From Clostridiaceae bacterium BRH_c20a (lineage in GTDB: Bacteria; Bacillota; Peptococcia; Peptococcales; BICA1-8), in contig LADT01000013.1 in the NCBI GenBank assembly GCA_000961765.1, forward strand, positions 62,001 through 126,000: a stretch of 64,000 nucleotides of DNA. Reading direction: 5' to 3'. The translations under genes were made by a program, and so were the position numbers. Shown piece by piece: positions 8,486 to 19,100 of this stretch (within the stretch, counting starts at the first letter, position 1; each line of letters starts with the position of its first letter). The notes beneath the pieces are model-generated. The model made no database searches. It was given only the letters and a program-made list of their open reading frames with translations, and was not told the DNA's origin.

Positions 8486-9883
8486 TCAGTAGTATCTAAC
8501 CACTCTAAACCTCTCTAATTCCACATCTTCATGGGGTCGAATTCCCGCCTTTTGCTTTGCAATTGCTACCTGTTCCTCTACTATATCAATTCCCTCAAGC
8601 ATTGGTAATAAAAGTCCTTGTCGGGAACCTTTTTTGACGATTACACCATATATTTCCGGATCAAGCTCTTTCATGCTAGCTATTTTTTCTGGTTTTTCTA
8701 AGATATCTACTGAATAGGTTAATTGATCTAATTCATCCTCCTTTATCGGTTCAAATCTGGGATCCTCCAGTGCAGCCTTTAAGGAATTACTTTGTATCTC
8801 TTCAGCTAAAGTTTCCTTTGTTGCAGAAATGGTTCCAATACAGCCCCTAAGTTGTCCTTGTTTCTTGATGGATACAAATACACCTTTAGGACTCGAAAAC
8901 TCCTGGGGTACAGTTTCCGGCTTACTGTGTTTCCTGCCGGTACTTAGATAACTCTCCAGATTTTCCCGAGCCCATTTTACTGGCCAGCTCTCATTCTCTC
9001 TAATCCTATCGATATTATCCTTCTCATTTTTTATTATTTCCTTAAGTAAAAATCGGGTCTCTAATTCCGGTCCAGGCGTCAGAGTTGCAACAAGATATCC
9101 AACTCCAAAAGGCCCTTCATAAGAATATTTTTTGGACATAATCTCATGACCATCCAAAACGCCAAGCCCCATAATAACTGGCCTTAAACCGCACTCCCCT
9201 GCTTTATTGACTAATTGATTATCGATTGTTAAAACCCTCATAACATCGCCTTCTTCTAATGCCTGAACTAATATCTCATCAAATACCTTCCCTAGGGGTT
9301 CAAAACCAGCAGGGGCATTATGGGTCAAACGGTGGGATAAATCTGCGCTGACTACCACTACTACTTTACCAGGAAAACTATTTATTACTTCCTTTAAACA
9401 TATACCAAACTCATACAATTCATGAAAAGGAAGCATGCCCATGTTTACTGGAACAATAGGTGCGTTAATGCCGGCTTTATCAAAATAATAAAGGGGTATT
9501 AATATTCCATGATCCAACTCCAAATTAATCCCATAACCATGAGCATCAGAATCAGTTATCTCCGCAACCATCGCCTTTAATCCCCTGGCCCGTTTAACTA
9601 AACTTGTACTAAACTCTCCCCCAAAGGTTCTTTCTAAAGAAAGGGAAGTTCCGAATTTTTGCAAAGACCCTTTGACCTTTTTGGGACGGGATATAGTTAT
9701 AGCATCCTGAAAAACAGGACCATGGGGTGTAATAAATACTAATAGATCTGGTTCTAATTCTTTAATATCTAAAGCAATTTCCATCATTCCCTTGACTGTA
9801 CTCTCAGCTTTTCTCTCCTCCCCCTTTCCTACCTCCGGAATGATTATCGGAGGGTGGGGGCAAATTGCTACCATCTGCAGCAT
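8486..9883 (-). CDS. MEMO1-like (LigB/class III extradiol dioxygenase fold) - AMMECR1 fusion protein
   Basis: N-terminal MLQMVAICPHPPIIIPEVG...VVVVVSADLSHRLTH (MEMO-like); C-terminal GVFVSIKKQGQLRGCIGTI...EDPRFEP (AMMECR1 LRGCIG motif). Confidence 0.88.
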   Translation of the reverse strand: MLQMVAICPHPPIIIPEVGKGEERKAESTVKGMMEIALDIKELEPDLLVFITPHGPVFQDAITISRPKKVKGSLQKFGTSLSLERTFGGEFSTSLVKRARGLKAMVAEITDSDAHGYGINLELDHGILIPLYYFDKAGINAPIVPVNMGMLPFHELYEFGICLKEVINSFPGKVVVVVSADLSHRLTHNAPAGFEPLGKVFDEILVQALEEGDVMRVLTIDNQLVNKAGECGLRPVIMGLGVLDGHEIMSKKYSYEGPFGVGYLVATLTPGPELETRFLLKEIIKNEKDNIDRIRENESWPVKWARENLESYLSTGRKHSKPETVPQEFSSPKGVFVSIKKQGQLRGCIGTISATKETLAEEIQSNSLKAALEDPRFEPIKEDELDQLTYSVDILEKPEKIASMKELDPEIYGVIVKKGSRQGLLLPMLEGIDIVEEQVAIAKQKAGIRPHEDVELERFRVVRYY

Positions 9884-9917
9884 AAAAAAACCTCCTCTAT
9901 TTTTGGATAACTTTTCG

Positions 9918-9991
9918 GGTTACGTGACCGGTGACCAGGGTTCAGTGACCTGTGCTCGGTGATTCAGTGCTCTGTGCCCGGTAATCAGGGC
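9918..9991. repeat. Family B heptamer array B2 (diverged)
   Basis: TGACCGG TGACCAG GGTTCAG TGACCTG TGCTCGG ... TGCCCGG TAATCAG. Confidence 0.8.
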
Positions 9992-10080
9992 AAGGTCGTA
10001 AATATATTGATTGGTGACTAAGGAACTGGTGGACTGGTAAGACGACTATAGACTATGGTCTATGGTCTAGTCTACTAACA

Positions 10081-10156
10081 TGTCATTGCAAGCCCGTGAG
10101 GGCGTGGAAATCTCTTGGGTTAAGATTGCTTCAGTCGTACCTCCATCGCAATGACA
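10081..10156. repeat. Dispersed ATTGCGAG-type repeat (family E)
   Basis: TGTCATTGCAAGCCCGTGAGGGCGTGGAAATCTCTTGGGTTAAGATTGCTTCAGTCGTACCTCCATCGCAATGACA, terminal inverted repeat. Confidence 0.85.
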
Positions 10157-10285
10157 ATTAACTAAACCATTTTCATATTCTTCTATTTGTAACGCTATTA
10201 ATATTTTACCCATAATCCCAAATTTCCTGTTCTATTCTTCTTATCTATAGCCATATCTATTACTAAATAGCTATAAAAGACTATA

Positions 10286-10340
10286 CAGAATGTCAGTGCA
10301 CCGTGCTACAGTTCTATAGTTCTATAGTTCTACAGAAAAA
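10286..10340. repeat. Family G octamer array, variant (CTATAGTT)n
   Basis: GAATGTCAGTGCACCGTGCTACAG TTCTATAG TTCTATAG TTCTACAGAA. Confidence 0.82.
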
Positions 10341-10374
10341 TATTGTTTCTTCCCAAAGTCACTGGGAAATCCTG

Positions 10375-10466
10375 TGTCAGACGCACAATATTCACCCAGA
10401 AGTATTGTCAGACGCAATAAAATGCCCTCAAAGCATGTCAGACGCAATATCTTACCCAAAAGAAAT
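10375..10466. repeat. Family C (TGTCAGACGCA) array
   Basis: TGTCAGACGCA starts at 10375, 10406 and 10436 (steps 31, 30). Confidence 0.92.
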
Positions 10467-10467
10467 T

Positions 10468-10507
10468 CTGGTCCCTGGTCCCTGGTCACCGGGCACCGGG
10501 CACTGAG
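10468..10507. repeat. Family B heptamer array B3
   Basis: CTGGTCCCTGGTCCCTGGTCACCGGGCACCGGGCACTGAG. Confidence 0.85.
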
Positions 10508-10592
10508 CATTAATACCAGAAATTACCAGCTACCAATATGAGCCACGGACGCGCAATGCGCGCCCCTACAAAATAAAGCGGGGTGTTATGTA

Positions 10593-11333
10593 ATGAAATT
10601 TAAAGAAGCCTTAAATTTCAGAAAACTTCCGGTTATTGTCAGTCTATTAATTGTCTTCGTTTGTGTATCGAGTTTTAGCTTTTGGTTTTATCAGATAGGT
10701 AGCTATGACCAGCATATTGATGCCCTATCCTGGGTTGTGGCCAGCAAAAAAATTGTAATTGACCCCGGCCATGGCGGAATTTTCCCTGGTAAAGTAGGTA
10801 GTAACGGTTTAGTAGAAAAGAATATTAATTTAGAAATCGCAAAAAAATTATCTCAAATTTTTAGTGAATCCGGAGCTATGGTCATTATGACCCGGAACAA
10901 TGATTCTGACCTAGTCTCACCTAATACTAACGGCAGCTTTTTAACTAAACAGCGCTCTGATTTAGAAAATCGGGTAAAACTGGCCCACGACTATCAAACT
11001 GATTTATTTATTTCCATACATTCAAACAGTACTCCTTCCCAAATATGGGCTGGAGCTCAAACTTTTTATGATCCAGAGCATAAAGAAAGTGAGATCTTAG
11101 GGAAGGCTATCCAAGAAGAGATTATTAAACAGTTGAAAAATACAAAACGGCAGGCTTTAGTCCGTAGAGAAACCTATTTGTTTGATAAGCTGGAAATTCC
11201 GGCAGTAATTATTGAATGCGGATTTCTATCAAATCCCCAAGAAGCTGAACTACTCTCCCAGGAGGAATACCAGTATCGCATGGCATTTGCTATCTACTCA
11301 GGGGTTGTTAAGTATTTGGGGCGCGAAACATAA
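10593..11333 (+). CDS. cwlD: N-acetylmuramoyl-L-alanine amidase (CwlD-type)
   Basis: IVIDPGHGG, SIHSNS, PAVIIECGFLSNPQE Amidase_3 motifs. Confidence 0.9.
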   Translation: MKFKEALNFRKLPVIVSLLIVFVCVSSFSFWFYQIGSYDQHIDALSWVVASKKIVIDPGHGGIFPGKVGSNGLVEKNINLEIAKKLSQIFSESGAMVIMTRNNDSDLVSPNTNGSFLTKQRSDLENRVKLAHDYQTDLFISIHSNSTPSQIWAGAQTFYDPEHKESEILGKAIQEEIIKQLKNTKRQALVRRETYLFDKLEIPAVIIECGFLSNPQEAELLSQEEYQYRMAFAIYSGVVKYLGRET

Positions 11334-11409
11334 TTAATTATAGCCACGAATTCGTGTGCCTCAGAGGCTCCCTGCTTAAGGGACTTAGCCCATGGGATGT
11401 ATGATTTTA

Positions 11410-11454
11410 ATCTTGGGTCTTAGATTGCCACGCCCTAACGGGCTCGCAATGACA
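11410..11454. repeat. Family E partial repeat
   Basis: ATCTTGGGTCTTAGATTGCCACGCCCTAACGGGCTCGCAATGACA. Confidence 0.75.
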
Positions 11455-11516
11455 TCTTGTAATTTTTCGCGCCCACGAGCTAACGCGCCCACGTTTTAAC
11501 GCTCCAAGAGATAAAG

Positions 11517-11542
11517 AAAAAAACCTGGACAATGTCCAGGTT
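11517..11542 (-). terminator. Rho-independent terminator downstream of rpsI
   Basis: Minus strand AAACCTGGACATTGTCCAGGTTTTTTT hairpin + U tract. Confidence 0.85.
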
Positions 11543-11547
11543 TATCT

Positions 11548-11943
11548 TTATCTCTTTGAGAACTGTGGTGCTCTTCTTGCACCCTTTAAGCCGTATTTCT
11601 TTCTTTCTTTCATTCTTGGGTCTCTTGTTAAGAAACCTGCTCTTTTTAAAGCTGGACGCAAACTGGGCTCTGCTTTCAAAAGGGCCCTAGCTATTCCTAA
11701 GCGGATAGCACCGGCTTGACCGGTTGTGCCGCCGCCGTTTACTTTTGCAACTACATTAAATCTTACTTCAGTGTCGGTAAGTACCAACGGTTGTTTGGAA
11801 ATCATCTCTAATGTCTTCTTACCAAAGTATTCATCCAACTGACGGTTATTAACTACTACGTGACCATCACCAGGAATCAACCTTACTCTTGCTACTGAAG
11901 ACTTACGACGCCCTGTTCCATAATATTGCACTTGTGCCACCAA
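11548..11943 (-). CDS. rpsI: 30S ribosomal protein S9
   Basis: [16 protein letters not shown]...[17 protein letters not shown]. Confidence 0.98.
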   Translation of the reverse strand: MVAQVQYYGTGRRKSSVARVRLIPGDGHVVVNNRQLDEYFGKKTLEMISKQPLVLTDTEVRFNVVAKVNGGGTTGQAGAIRLGIARALLKAEPSLRPALKRAGFLTRDPRMKERKKYGLKGARRAPQFSKR

Positions 11944-12378
11944 TTACGCCTCCCTTCCCCATACTTCAGGTTTTTGAGCTTGATGTGGATGATCTGAACC
12001 ACGGTAAACTTGTAACTTACTATACATCTGTTTACCTAATTTAGTATGTGGTAGCATACCTTTAATTGCTACTTCAACAGCTAAATCTGGTTTAGTTGCC
12101 ATTAAGACCCTGTACTTAGTTCTTTTTAAGCCACCAGGGAAACGGCTGTGACGAATCAATTCCTTTTGATCTAACTTTTTGCCTGTTAAAACTACTTCCT
12201 TAGCATTGATGACGATAACATGGTCACCACAATCCACATTGGGAGTATAGGTCGGTTTATGCTTGCCTCTTAGTAAAGTAGCAGCAATTGTAGCTACTCT
12301 ACCTAGTGGTTTGCCAGCGGCATCAAGAATATACCATTTTCTTACAACCTCATTAGGCTTAGCCATATAGGTGCGCAT
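11944..12378 (-). CDS. rplM: 50S ribosomal protein L13
   Basis: [18 protein letters not shown]...[17 protein letters not shown]. Confidence 0.98.
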   Translation of the reverse strand: MRTYMAKPNEVVRKWYILDAAGKPLGRVATIAATLLRGKHKPTYTPNVDCGDHVIVINAKEVVLTGKKLDQKELIRHSRFPGGLKRTKYRVLMATKPDLAVEVAIKGMLPHTKLGKQMYSKLQVYRGSDHPHQAQKPEVWGREA

Positions 12379-12511
12379 TTGTTATTTCCCTCCTTAGTTC
12401 AAAGGTAACTAATGTAATGAATTAATTTATTATTATTTAAGATCCGGGGCTCTGGATCACAAAATAACATAAAAAGACATACTAATAGTTTAATAGACTC
12501 TTACCCCCATG

Positions 12512-13276
12512 TCAAGAATAGAATACTTTTTTTAAGCATAATCCCTGGGGTGGGGCAGTTTTCCCCGCAAATGTACGGTCTTTATTATTCAGTGCTTCCT
12601 TAATCGAGTCTTCATCCCTTCGTCCTTTGCCTAGCTCCACTAAAGTACCGATAATTACTCTTACCATTTTGTACAGAAAACCATTACCTTGAATATGGAA
12701 TTCCCATATATTTTCATTGCTGACAATATCTAACGAATGAATTGTCCTCACAAAATTTTTAACATTTGTCCCACTAGCTGAGAAGCCCTTGAAATTATGG
12801 GTCCCCACAAAAAGCCTAGAGCCCTCCCGGATTTTTTCCATATCCAGTTTATAAGGAATATAATAGGAAAAACGACTGTGAAAAGCCGATGGAATTCGGT
12901 TATTATAAATTCGATAAATATAATACTTTCCCCGAGCATCATACTGGGCATGAAAATCAGGTCTTACTTCTTCTAGAACTTTTATTGCTATATCATTAGG
13001 CAGTTGGCCATTTATTACCATGGGGAGACGCTCCAGAGGAATATTGTTATTTATTTTGAAATTTATAACCTGTCCCTCGGCATGAACTCCGGCATCGGTA
13101 CGACCTGCACCTGTAATTTTTATAGGCTCCATTAAAGCCCGCATCAAACAACTCTCTAGTTTACCCTGAATAGTGGGAAGTTTTTTATTGAGCTGAGTTT
13201 GAAAACCATGATAATTTGTCCCATCATATTCAATAGTGGCCTTAATATTGCGCATCACTTTCACCTCAATGTGCAT
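12512..13276 (-). CDS. truA: tRNA pseudouridine(38-40) synthase
   Basis: IEYDGTNYHGFQ, GAGRTDAGVHA, NGFLYKMVR. Confidence 0.95.
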   Translation of the reverse strand: MHIEVKVMRNIKATIEYDGTNYHGFQTQLNKKLPTIQGKLESCLMRALMEPIKITGAGRTDAGVHAEGQVINFKINNNIPLERLPMVINGQLPNDIAIKVLEEVRPDFHAQYDARGKYYIYRIYNNRIPSAFHSRFSYYIPYKLDMEKIREGSRLFVGTHNFKGFSASGTNVKNFVRTIHSLDIVSNENIWEFHIQGNGFLYKMVRVIIGTLVELGKGRRDEDSIKEALNNKDRTFAGKTAPPQGLCLKKVFYS

Positions 13277-13320
13277 CAGTGCATTCGTGAGAAAAGCATG
13301 ATCATGCCAACGTGGCCACT

Positions 13321-13393
13321 AAGGTTAAGGTTTCGCTTCGCTAGGTTAAGGTTAAGTTTTTTCTCAACCTCAGCCTTAGCCTTAACCTGACCT
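13321..13393. repeat. Family A copy A2
   Basis: AAGGTTAAGGTTTCGCTTCGCTAGGTTAAGGTTAAGTTTTTTCTCAACCTCAGCCTTAGCCTTAACCTGACC. Confidence 0.92.
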
Positions 13394-13412
13394 TCAGTAT
13401 AGCAGTATTAGC

Positions 13413-14213
13413 CTACGCTGCAACCCTTGTGTAAATACTAAAGCCAAGAAAAACAATAGTTACAAACATTGCACCAGTGTCTAGAGATGTATACATGAGT
13501 TGTTTCATTCGGGTTCTATTTTCACCGCCCCGATAGCACCTTGCTTCCATTGCCATAGCCAATTCATCAGCTCGGCGAAATGCTCCTAAAAATAAAGGAA
13601 CAAGCAAAGGAATAAGTGCTTTAGCCCGCTGAATAATATTGCCGCTTTCGAAATCTGCTCCTCGGGCCATCTGGGCCTTCATAATCTTATCTGTTTCTTC
13701 AATCAGAGTGGGAATAAACCTAAGAGCTATTGTCATCATCATTGCCAGCTCATGGGCCGGAACCCCAATCCTTTTAAATGGATTAAGCAGCCTCTCGATA
13801 CCATCAGTTAAAGTCATTGGTGTAGTTGTTAAGGTTAATACCGAGGTAACAGTAACTAAAAGTATTAATCGTGTACCCATAAAGATACCCTGCTTAAGGC
13901 CCTCCCGGGTTACTACTAGAGGACCAATTTCTGCTACTACTGTTCCAGGAGTCATAAAAATATGAAGACTTACTGTTAAAATAATAATTATTAATAATGG
14001 CTTTAATCCTTTTAAATAATATTTAATGGGAACACGGGATAAAAGGATAATATTTAAAGAGAAAAGTAAAATAAAATAATACCCAATAGCATTATTTATG
14101 ATAAACAATGCTGTCATATATATTATTACCGTTAATATTTTAGTCCTAGGATCTAGCCTATGTATCAGGGAGTCTCCGGGAATATACTGCCCAATAGTTA
14201 TATCTTTAAGCAT
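13413..14213 (-). CDS. ecfT: ECF transporter transmembrane (T) component
   Basis: [28 protein letters not shown]; next to two ECF ATPases. Confidence 0.93.
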   Translation of the reverse strand: MLKDITIGQYIPGDSLIHRLDPRTKILTVIIYMTALFIINNAIGYYFILLFSLNIILLSRVPIKYYLKGLKPLLIIIILTVSLHIFMTPGTVVAEIGPLVVTREGLKQGIFMGTRLILLVTVTSVLTLTTTPMTLTDGIERLLNPFKRIGVPAHELAMMMTIALRFIPTLIEETDKIMKAQMARGADFESGNIIQRAKALIPLLVPLFLGAFRRADELAMAMEARCYRGGENRTRMKQLMYTSLDTGAMFVTIVFLGFSIYTRVAA

Positions 14214-15075
14214 TTTCCCTCATCCCCATCCTCAATATTTTAATAATCTCCGCTTTTGCCTCTTCCATATTTAGCAAATCCGTTCTGACCTCATAGCCTT
14301 TAGCTTTTAAACTATATAGTAATGCAGAAACAGTGGGTACCCCTAAGCCTATAGCCTTGAGTATTTCCGGTTTTTGAAAAATCTCCCGGGGTGTTCCATT
14401 GAGTTCCACTTTTCCATCATGCATAACAACTAAACGATCAGCCATTTTAGCTACATCATCCATGCTGTGAGAAACTAGAATAATAGTAATTTTTAGTTTT
14501 CGATGAAGTTCTTTAATCTGAGCCAAGATCTCATCCCTACCTCGAGGGTCAAGTCCAGCAGTCGGTTCGTCAAGAACCAGGTATTTAGGTTCCATAGCCA
14601 GTACTCCGGCAATAGCTACCCGCCTTTTTTGTCCGCCGCTTAAATTAAATGGGGATTGATCTTTAATCTCCATATAATCCAAATTTACTACCTCCAAGGC
14701 AGCTCTTACTCTTTTATCTATTTCCGATGTTGAAAGGCCTAAATTTTGTGGGCCAAAGCTGACATCCTTCAAAACCGTTTCTTCAAATAATTGATGCTCG
14801 GGATATTGAAATACCAATCCGACTTTTTTGCGTATTTCTTTCAATTTGATGCCCTTTTGACTTATGTCCACACCATCAATTATTATTTGCCCTCGGGAAG
14901 GTTTTAATAGTCCATTTAAGTGCTGAACTAATGTCGATTTACCAGAACCGGTATGGCCAATCAATCCAATAAATTCACCTTCCTCAATGGCGAGATTAAC
15001 TTCCTGAAGAGAATGAGTTTCATATGGTGTACCGACCTGATAGGTATGATACAAGTCTTTAATCTCTATGGGCAT
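14206..15075 (-). CDS. ecfA2: ECF transporter energy-coupling ATPase
   Basis: Walker [23 protein letters not shown]. Confidence 0.93.
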   Translation of the reverse strand: MPIEIKDLYHTYQVGTPYETHSLQEVNLAIEEGEFIGLIGHTGSGKSTLVQHLNGLLKPSRGQIIIDGVDISQKGIKLKEIRKKVGLVFQYPEHQLFEETVLKDVSFGPQNLGLSTSEIDKRVRAALEVVNLDYMEIKDQSPFNLSGGQKRRVAIAGVLAMEPKYLVLDEPTAGLDPRGRDEILAQIKELHRKLKITIILVSHSMDDVAKMADRLVVMHDGKVELNGTPREIFQKPEILKAIGLGVPTVSALLYSLKAKGYEVRTDLLNMEEAKAEIIKILRMGMRENA

Positions 15076-15890
15076 AAGGCCACCACCATTTCTTCAATGG
15101 TCATAATATCTCTAGGGAATTCCGGAATTTCTTTATTTAAAAGATATGCAAGTACAGTAATTGCCGGGACATCTAGATGCAGCTTTTTTAATACGGAAAC
15201 CTGGGAAAAAACTTCTCTTGGCTTACCCTCAAGAACAATCTCTCCCGCTTCCATGACTACTACCCGGTCAGCATAAACTGCTTCCTCCATAAAATGGGTA
15301 ATATGGACTATTGAAAGTCCCTCTTCTTTGTTAAGCTTTTTAATAGTAGAGATAACCTCATCTCTGCCGGAAGGATCCAGCATAGCAGTAGGTTCATCTA
15401 ACACTAAATACTGGGGCCGCATAGCAATAATCCCAGCAATAGCGACTCTTTGTTTTTGCCCGCCAGAAAGAAGGTGGGGTGCCCTAGACTTAAAATCAGC
15501 CATACCCACGATATCAAGGGCCTCATCTACCCTTTGCCTAATCTTTTCAGGTGAAATACCCAAATTCTCCGGACCAAAGGCCACATCTTCTTCAACAGTA
15601 GTAGCTATTAGCTGGTTGTCAGGATTCTGAAATACCATACCCACCTGCTGCCTAATTTCCCACAACTGATTAGGGTCAGAAGTATCAAGACCATTGACCA
15701 TTACTTTTCCTTCAGTCGGTAAAAGCAGAGCATTTAAGTGCTTGGCCAAGGTTGATTTTCCAGATCCGTTATGGCCCAGGACAGCTACAAATTCCCCTTT
15801 AGCAATTTTTAAACTTAGATTATTAATAGCCGTTAATTCCTGGTTATTGCCCATACGGTATTTATGTGTAAGGTTTCTTATCTCAATCAT
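15066..15890 (-). CDS. ecfA1: ECF transporter energy-coupling ATPase
   Basis: [35 protein letters not shown]. Confidence 0.93.
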   Translation of the reverse strand: MIEIRNLTHKYRMGNNQELTAINNLSLKIAKGEFVAVLGHNGSGKSTLAKHLNALLLPTEGKVMVNGLDTSDPNQLWEIRQQVGMVFQNPDNQLIATTVEEDVAFGPENLGISPEKIRQRVDEALDIVGMADFKSRAPHLLSGGQKQRVAIAGIIAMRPQYLVLDEPTAMLDPSGRDEVISTIKKLNKEEGLSIVHITHFMEEAVYADRVVVMEAGEIVLEGKPREVFSQVSVLKKLHLDVPAITVLAYLLNKEIPEFPRDIMTIEEMVVALCP

Positions 15891-15903
15891 ACTCTCACCC
15901 TTA

Positions 15904-16080
15904 AGTAGTAATGCTAAGCATTACTAAGGTTTAGGTTTCGCTTCGCTAGGTTGAGGCTCAGTAGTAATGCTAAAGCATTACTAAGGCTAAGGTTTCGCTT
16001 CGCTAGGTTGAGGTTGAGAAAAACCTTAACCTTAGCCTTAGCCTTATTTAATAACTAAGGCTCTGCCTTAGTTATTAAAT
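15904..16080. repeat. Family A copy A3 (two tandem sub-elements plus palindromes)
   Basis: Two copies of AGTAGTAATGCTAA(A)GCATTACTAAGG..TAGGTTTCGCTTCGCTAGGTTGAGG, then CCTTAACCTTAGCCTTAGCC. Confidence 0.92.
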
Positions 16081-16120
16081 ACAGAGAAGCCAGGAATACG
16101 ATCCTGACCTCTAAGTTGAT

Positions 16121-16462
16121 CTATTCTACCAATTCTACAATAGCCATGGGAGCAGAATCTCCACGACGGGGTCCTGTTTTCATAATTCTAGTGTACCCGC
16201 CCTGCCTTTCGGCAAATTTAGGTGCAATTGTATCAAACAATTCTTTGACAACAGTTTCATCCAATAGATAGGCCATTGCCAATCTCCGGGCGTGCAAATC
16301 ACCACTTTTACCTAAAGTAATCATCTTCTCAGTAACTCTTCTCACTTCTTTAGCTTTAGGTTCAGTAGTTTCAACTCTTCCGTATTTTAGTAAAGAAGTT
16401 GCCATATTCTTTAACATTGCCCTACGCTGTGAACTAGGACGGCCGAGCTTTCTATAGCTCAT
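16121..16462 (-). CDS. rplQ: 50S ribosomal protein L17
   Basis: [25 protein letters not shown]. Confidence 0.98.
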   Translation of the reverse strand: MSYRKLGRPSSQRRAMLKNMATSLLKYGRVETTEPKAKEVRRVTEKMITLGKSGDLHARRLAMAYLLDETVVKELFDTIAPKFAERQGGYTRIMKTGPRRGDSAPMAIVELVE

Positions 16463-16498
16463 ACCTTTTACCTCCTTTACCTGCCAGTTTGTTGTTCC

Positions 16499-17446
16499 TT
16501 ATTCCTCAGAGGCCCTTAAAATTAAACCAAGAGCTTTCATCTTGTGTTCTACTTCCTCTAAGGATTTCCTTCCTAAATTTCTTACTTTCATCATATCTTC
16601 TTCTGATTTTTGCGTTAACTCGTAAACGGTATTAATACCCGCCCGCTTTAAGCAATTATAGGAACGTACTGATAAATCTAACTCTTCAATAGTCATATCC
16701 AGGATCTTATCTTTTTCTTCTTCTTCTTTTTCGACCATTATTTCTACGTCACCCATGGTATCAGTCAAACCAACAAATAATTTGAGATGATCACTCAAAA
16801 TTTTAGCTGATAAACTGATAGCTTCATCTGGTCTGATACTTCCATCGGTTAAGATATCTAGTGTTAATTTATCGTAATCTGTTCGCTGTCCTACCCGGGT
16901 ACCCTCTATCCCAAAGTTCACTTTCTTTACCGGAGAAAATATAGCATCAATGGGAATAAGACCAATAACATCATCTTCTTTTTTATTCTTTTCCGCAGAA
17001 ACATAACCCCGGCCTCGTTCAATGGTCAATTCCATAAACAATTTGGCATCGGCGTTTAATGTAGCAATATGCAAATCAGAATTTAGTATCTCCACATCAC
17101 TATTAATCTTAATATCCCCAGCAGTAACAACACCTTCACCTTCAGCTTCTATACGAACAATCTGCGGTTCATCGGTATCCATTTTTATTGCTAGTGATTT
17201 TAAATTAAGAATTATATCAGTTACATCTTCCACAACCCCAGGGATTGTGGAAAATTCATGGAGAACCCCTTCGATTTTAACTGATGTTACCGCAGCACTG
17301 GGTAAGGATGATAATAGGATACGACGCAGGCAATTACCTAAAGTAGTACCAAAGCCTCTCTCTAGAGGCTCTACAACAAATTTTCCATAAGTATTATCAT
17401 CACTTGATTCTACACATTCTATTCTGGGTCTTTCAATTTCAATCAT
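16499..17446 (-). CDS. rpoA: RNA polymerase alpha subunit
   Basis: [36 protein letters not shown]. Confidence 0.98.
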   Translation of the reverse strand: MIEIERPRIECVESSDDNTYGKFVVEPLERGFGTTLGNCLRRILLSSLPSAAVTSVKIEGVLHEFSTIPGVVEDVTDIILNLKSLAIKMDTDEPQIVRIEAEGEGVVTAGDIKINSDVEILNSDLHIATLNADAKLFMELTIERGRGYVSAEKNKKEDDVIGLIPIDAIFSPVKKVNFGIEGTRVGQRTDYDKLTLDILTDGSIRPDEAISLSAKILSDHLKLFVGLTDTMGDVEIMVEKEEEEKDKILDMTIEELDLSVRSYNCLKRAGINTVYELTQKSEEDMMKVRNLGRKSLEEVEHKMKALGLILRASEE

Positions 17447-17499
17447 TTATAACCCTCCTACTCATACCTGGCATAACCCCAAATCCAGGTAATGACTAT

Positions 17500-18174
17500 C
17501 TACCGGGAGTATAATTCGACAATCATTTGTTCTTGGACAGGCAAATCGATATCTTCTCTTGTAGGTAAGGCAACGACTCTACCATTTAGAGCTTCTTTAT
17601 CTAATTCCAGCCAAGCGGGGGGTGTTTTTTGCCCAAGATTCTCAACAATTTCCTTAATTACTGCAGAATTCTTGCTCTTTTCTTTCAGTTGAATAACATC
17701 ACCAACACTAATCTGCATAGAAGGAATATTAGCTTTATGTCCATTTAATGTAAAATGGTTGTGACGAACTAGCTGCCTTGCTTGAGATCTGGAGTTTGCA
17801 AAACCTAAACGGAAAACCACATTATCTAGACGTTTTTCTAAAATACGCAGTAGGTTTTCACCAGTAACCCCTTGTTGACGGTCAGCTTTTCCAAAGTAGC
17901 CTCTGAATTGTCCCTCTAATATACCATATACACGACGAACCTTTTGTTTTTCTCTTAACTGCATTCCGTACTCACTGACTTTAGTGCGGCGTTGACCATG
18001 TTGTCCAGGAGCATAATTTCTTCTATCAATAGCACATTTTTCGGAATAACAGCGATCACCTTTTAAATATAGCTTTAAGCCTTCTCTACGACATAAACGA
18101 CAAACTGGTCCTGTATATCTTGCCATTTCGCTTATAACACCTCCTAAACTCTTCTGCGTTTTGGTGGACGACAA
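17500..18174 (-). CDS. rpsD: 30S ribosomal protein S4 (the ORF may start too early; likely start is [16 protein letters not shown])
   Basis: [16 protein letters not shown]...[27 protein letters not shown]. Confidence 0.96.
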   Translation of the reverse strand: MSSTKTQKSLGGVISEMARYTGPVCRLCRREGLKLYLKGDRCYSEKCAIDRRNYAPGQHGQRRTKVSEYGMQLREKQKVRRVYGILEGQFRGYFGKADRQQGVTGENLLRILEKRLDNVVFRLGFANSRSQARQLVRHNHFTLNGHKANIPSMQISVGDVIQLKEKSKNSAVIKEIVENLGQKTPPAWLELDKEALNGRVVALPTREDIDLPVQEQMIVELYSR

Positions 18175-18542
18175 CCATTATGAGGAATAGGAGTAACATC
18201 CTTAATCATGTTTACTTCTAATCCAGCAGCCTGTAAAGAACGGATAGCCGCCTCTCTGCCTGCGCCAGGTCCCTTAACAGTACATTCTACTTCCCTCATA
18301 CCATGTTCCATAGCAGCCTTAGCTGCTGTTTCTGCCGCCATTTGCGCTGCAAATGGAGTACTTTTTCTCGAACCTTTAAAACCGATTCCACCGGCACTTG
18401 CCCAAGAAAGAGTATTACCATTAAGGTCGGTAATTGTAACAATAGTATTATTAAAAGTAGATTTGATGTGGGCTACACCCTTTTCAATATTTTTACGTTC
18501 TCTACGTCTAACTCTAGTTGCTGCACCCTTTGGTTTGGCCAT
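18144..18542 (-). CDS. rpsK: 30S ribosomal protein S11
   Basis: [16 protein letters not shown]...[18 protein letters not shown]. Confidence 0.98.
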   Translation of the reverse strand: MAKPKGAATRVRRRERKNIEKGVAHIKSTFNNTIVTITDLNGNTLSWASAGGIGFKGSRKSTPFAAQMAAETAAKAAMEHGMREVECTVKGPGAGREAAIRSLQAAGLEVNMIKDVTPIPHNGCRPPKRRRV

Positions 18543-18560
18543 TCTTAATTATCACCCCTT

Positions 18561-18929
18561 TTATTTCTTGCGTTTTGCGCCTACTGTTCTAATTTTTCCT
18601 TTACGAGTTCTAGCATTAGTTTTAGTCCGCTGACCTCTTACAGGCATTCCTTTGCGATGTCTAACACCACGATAACTGCCAATTTCAACTAAGCGTTTAA
18701 TGTTTAAGGAAATCTCTCTGCGAAGATCACCCTCTACCCGCATCCGACTAATAGTTTCTCTTAACTTAGCTACTTCTTCTTCTGTAAGGTCCCTAACCCT
18801 AGTATCAGGGTTAATACCTGCTTCAGCCAATATTTTTTGAGAAGTTGCTCTGCCAATACCGTAAATATAGGTAATACCTATTTCCACCCGTTTTTCTCTT
18901 GGCAGATCAACACCTGCAATTCTTGCCAT
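18561..18929 (-). CDS. rpsM: 30S ribosomal protein S13
   Basis: [26 protein letters not shown]. Confidence 0.98.
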   Translation of the reverse strand: MARIAGVDLPREKRVEIGITYIYGIGRATSQKILAEAGINPDTRVRDLTEEEVAKLRETISRMRVEGDLRREISLNIKRLVEIGSYRGVRHRKGMPVRGQRTKTNARTRKGKIRTVGAKRKK

Positions 18930-18959
18930 CTAGTGCACCTCCCATTCCCAAATTGGCAC

Positions 18960-19100
<141 letters not shown>

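Noticed and set aside
10303-10510. ORFs 10303..10506 (+) and 10322..10510 (-)
   Set aside because: Composed entirely of the octamer, TGTCAGACGCA and heptamer repeats.
13199-13390. ORF 13199..13390 (+, 63 aa) RLRFRFARLRLS
   Set aside because: Produced by the family A repeat; antisense to the truA start.
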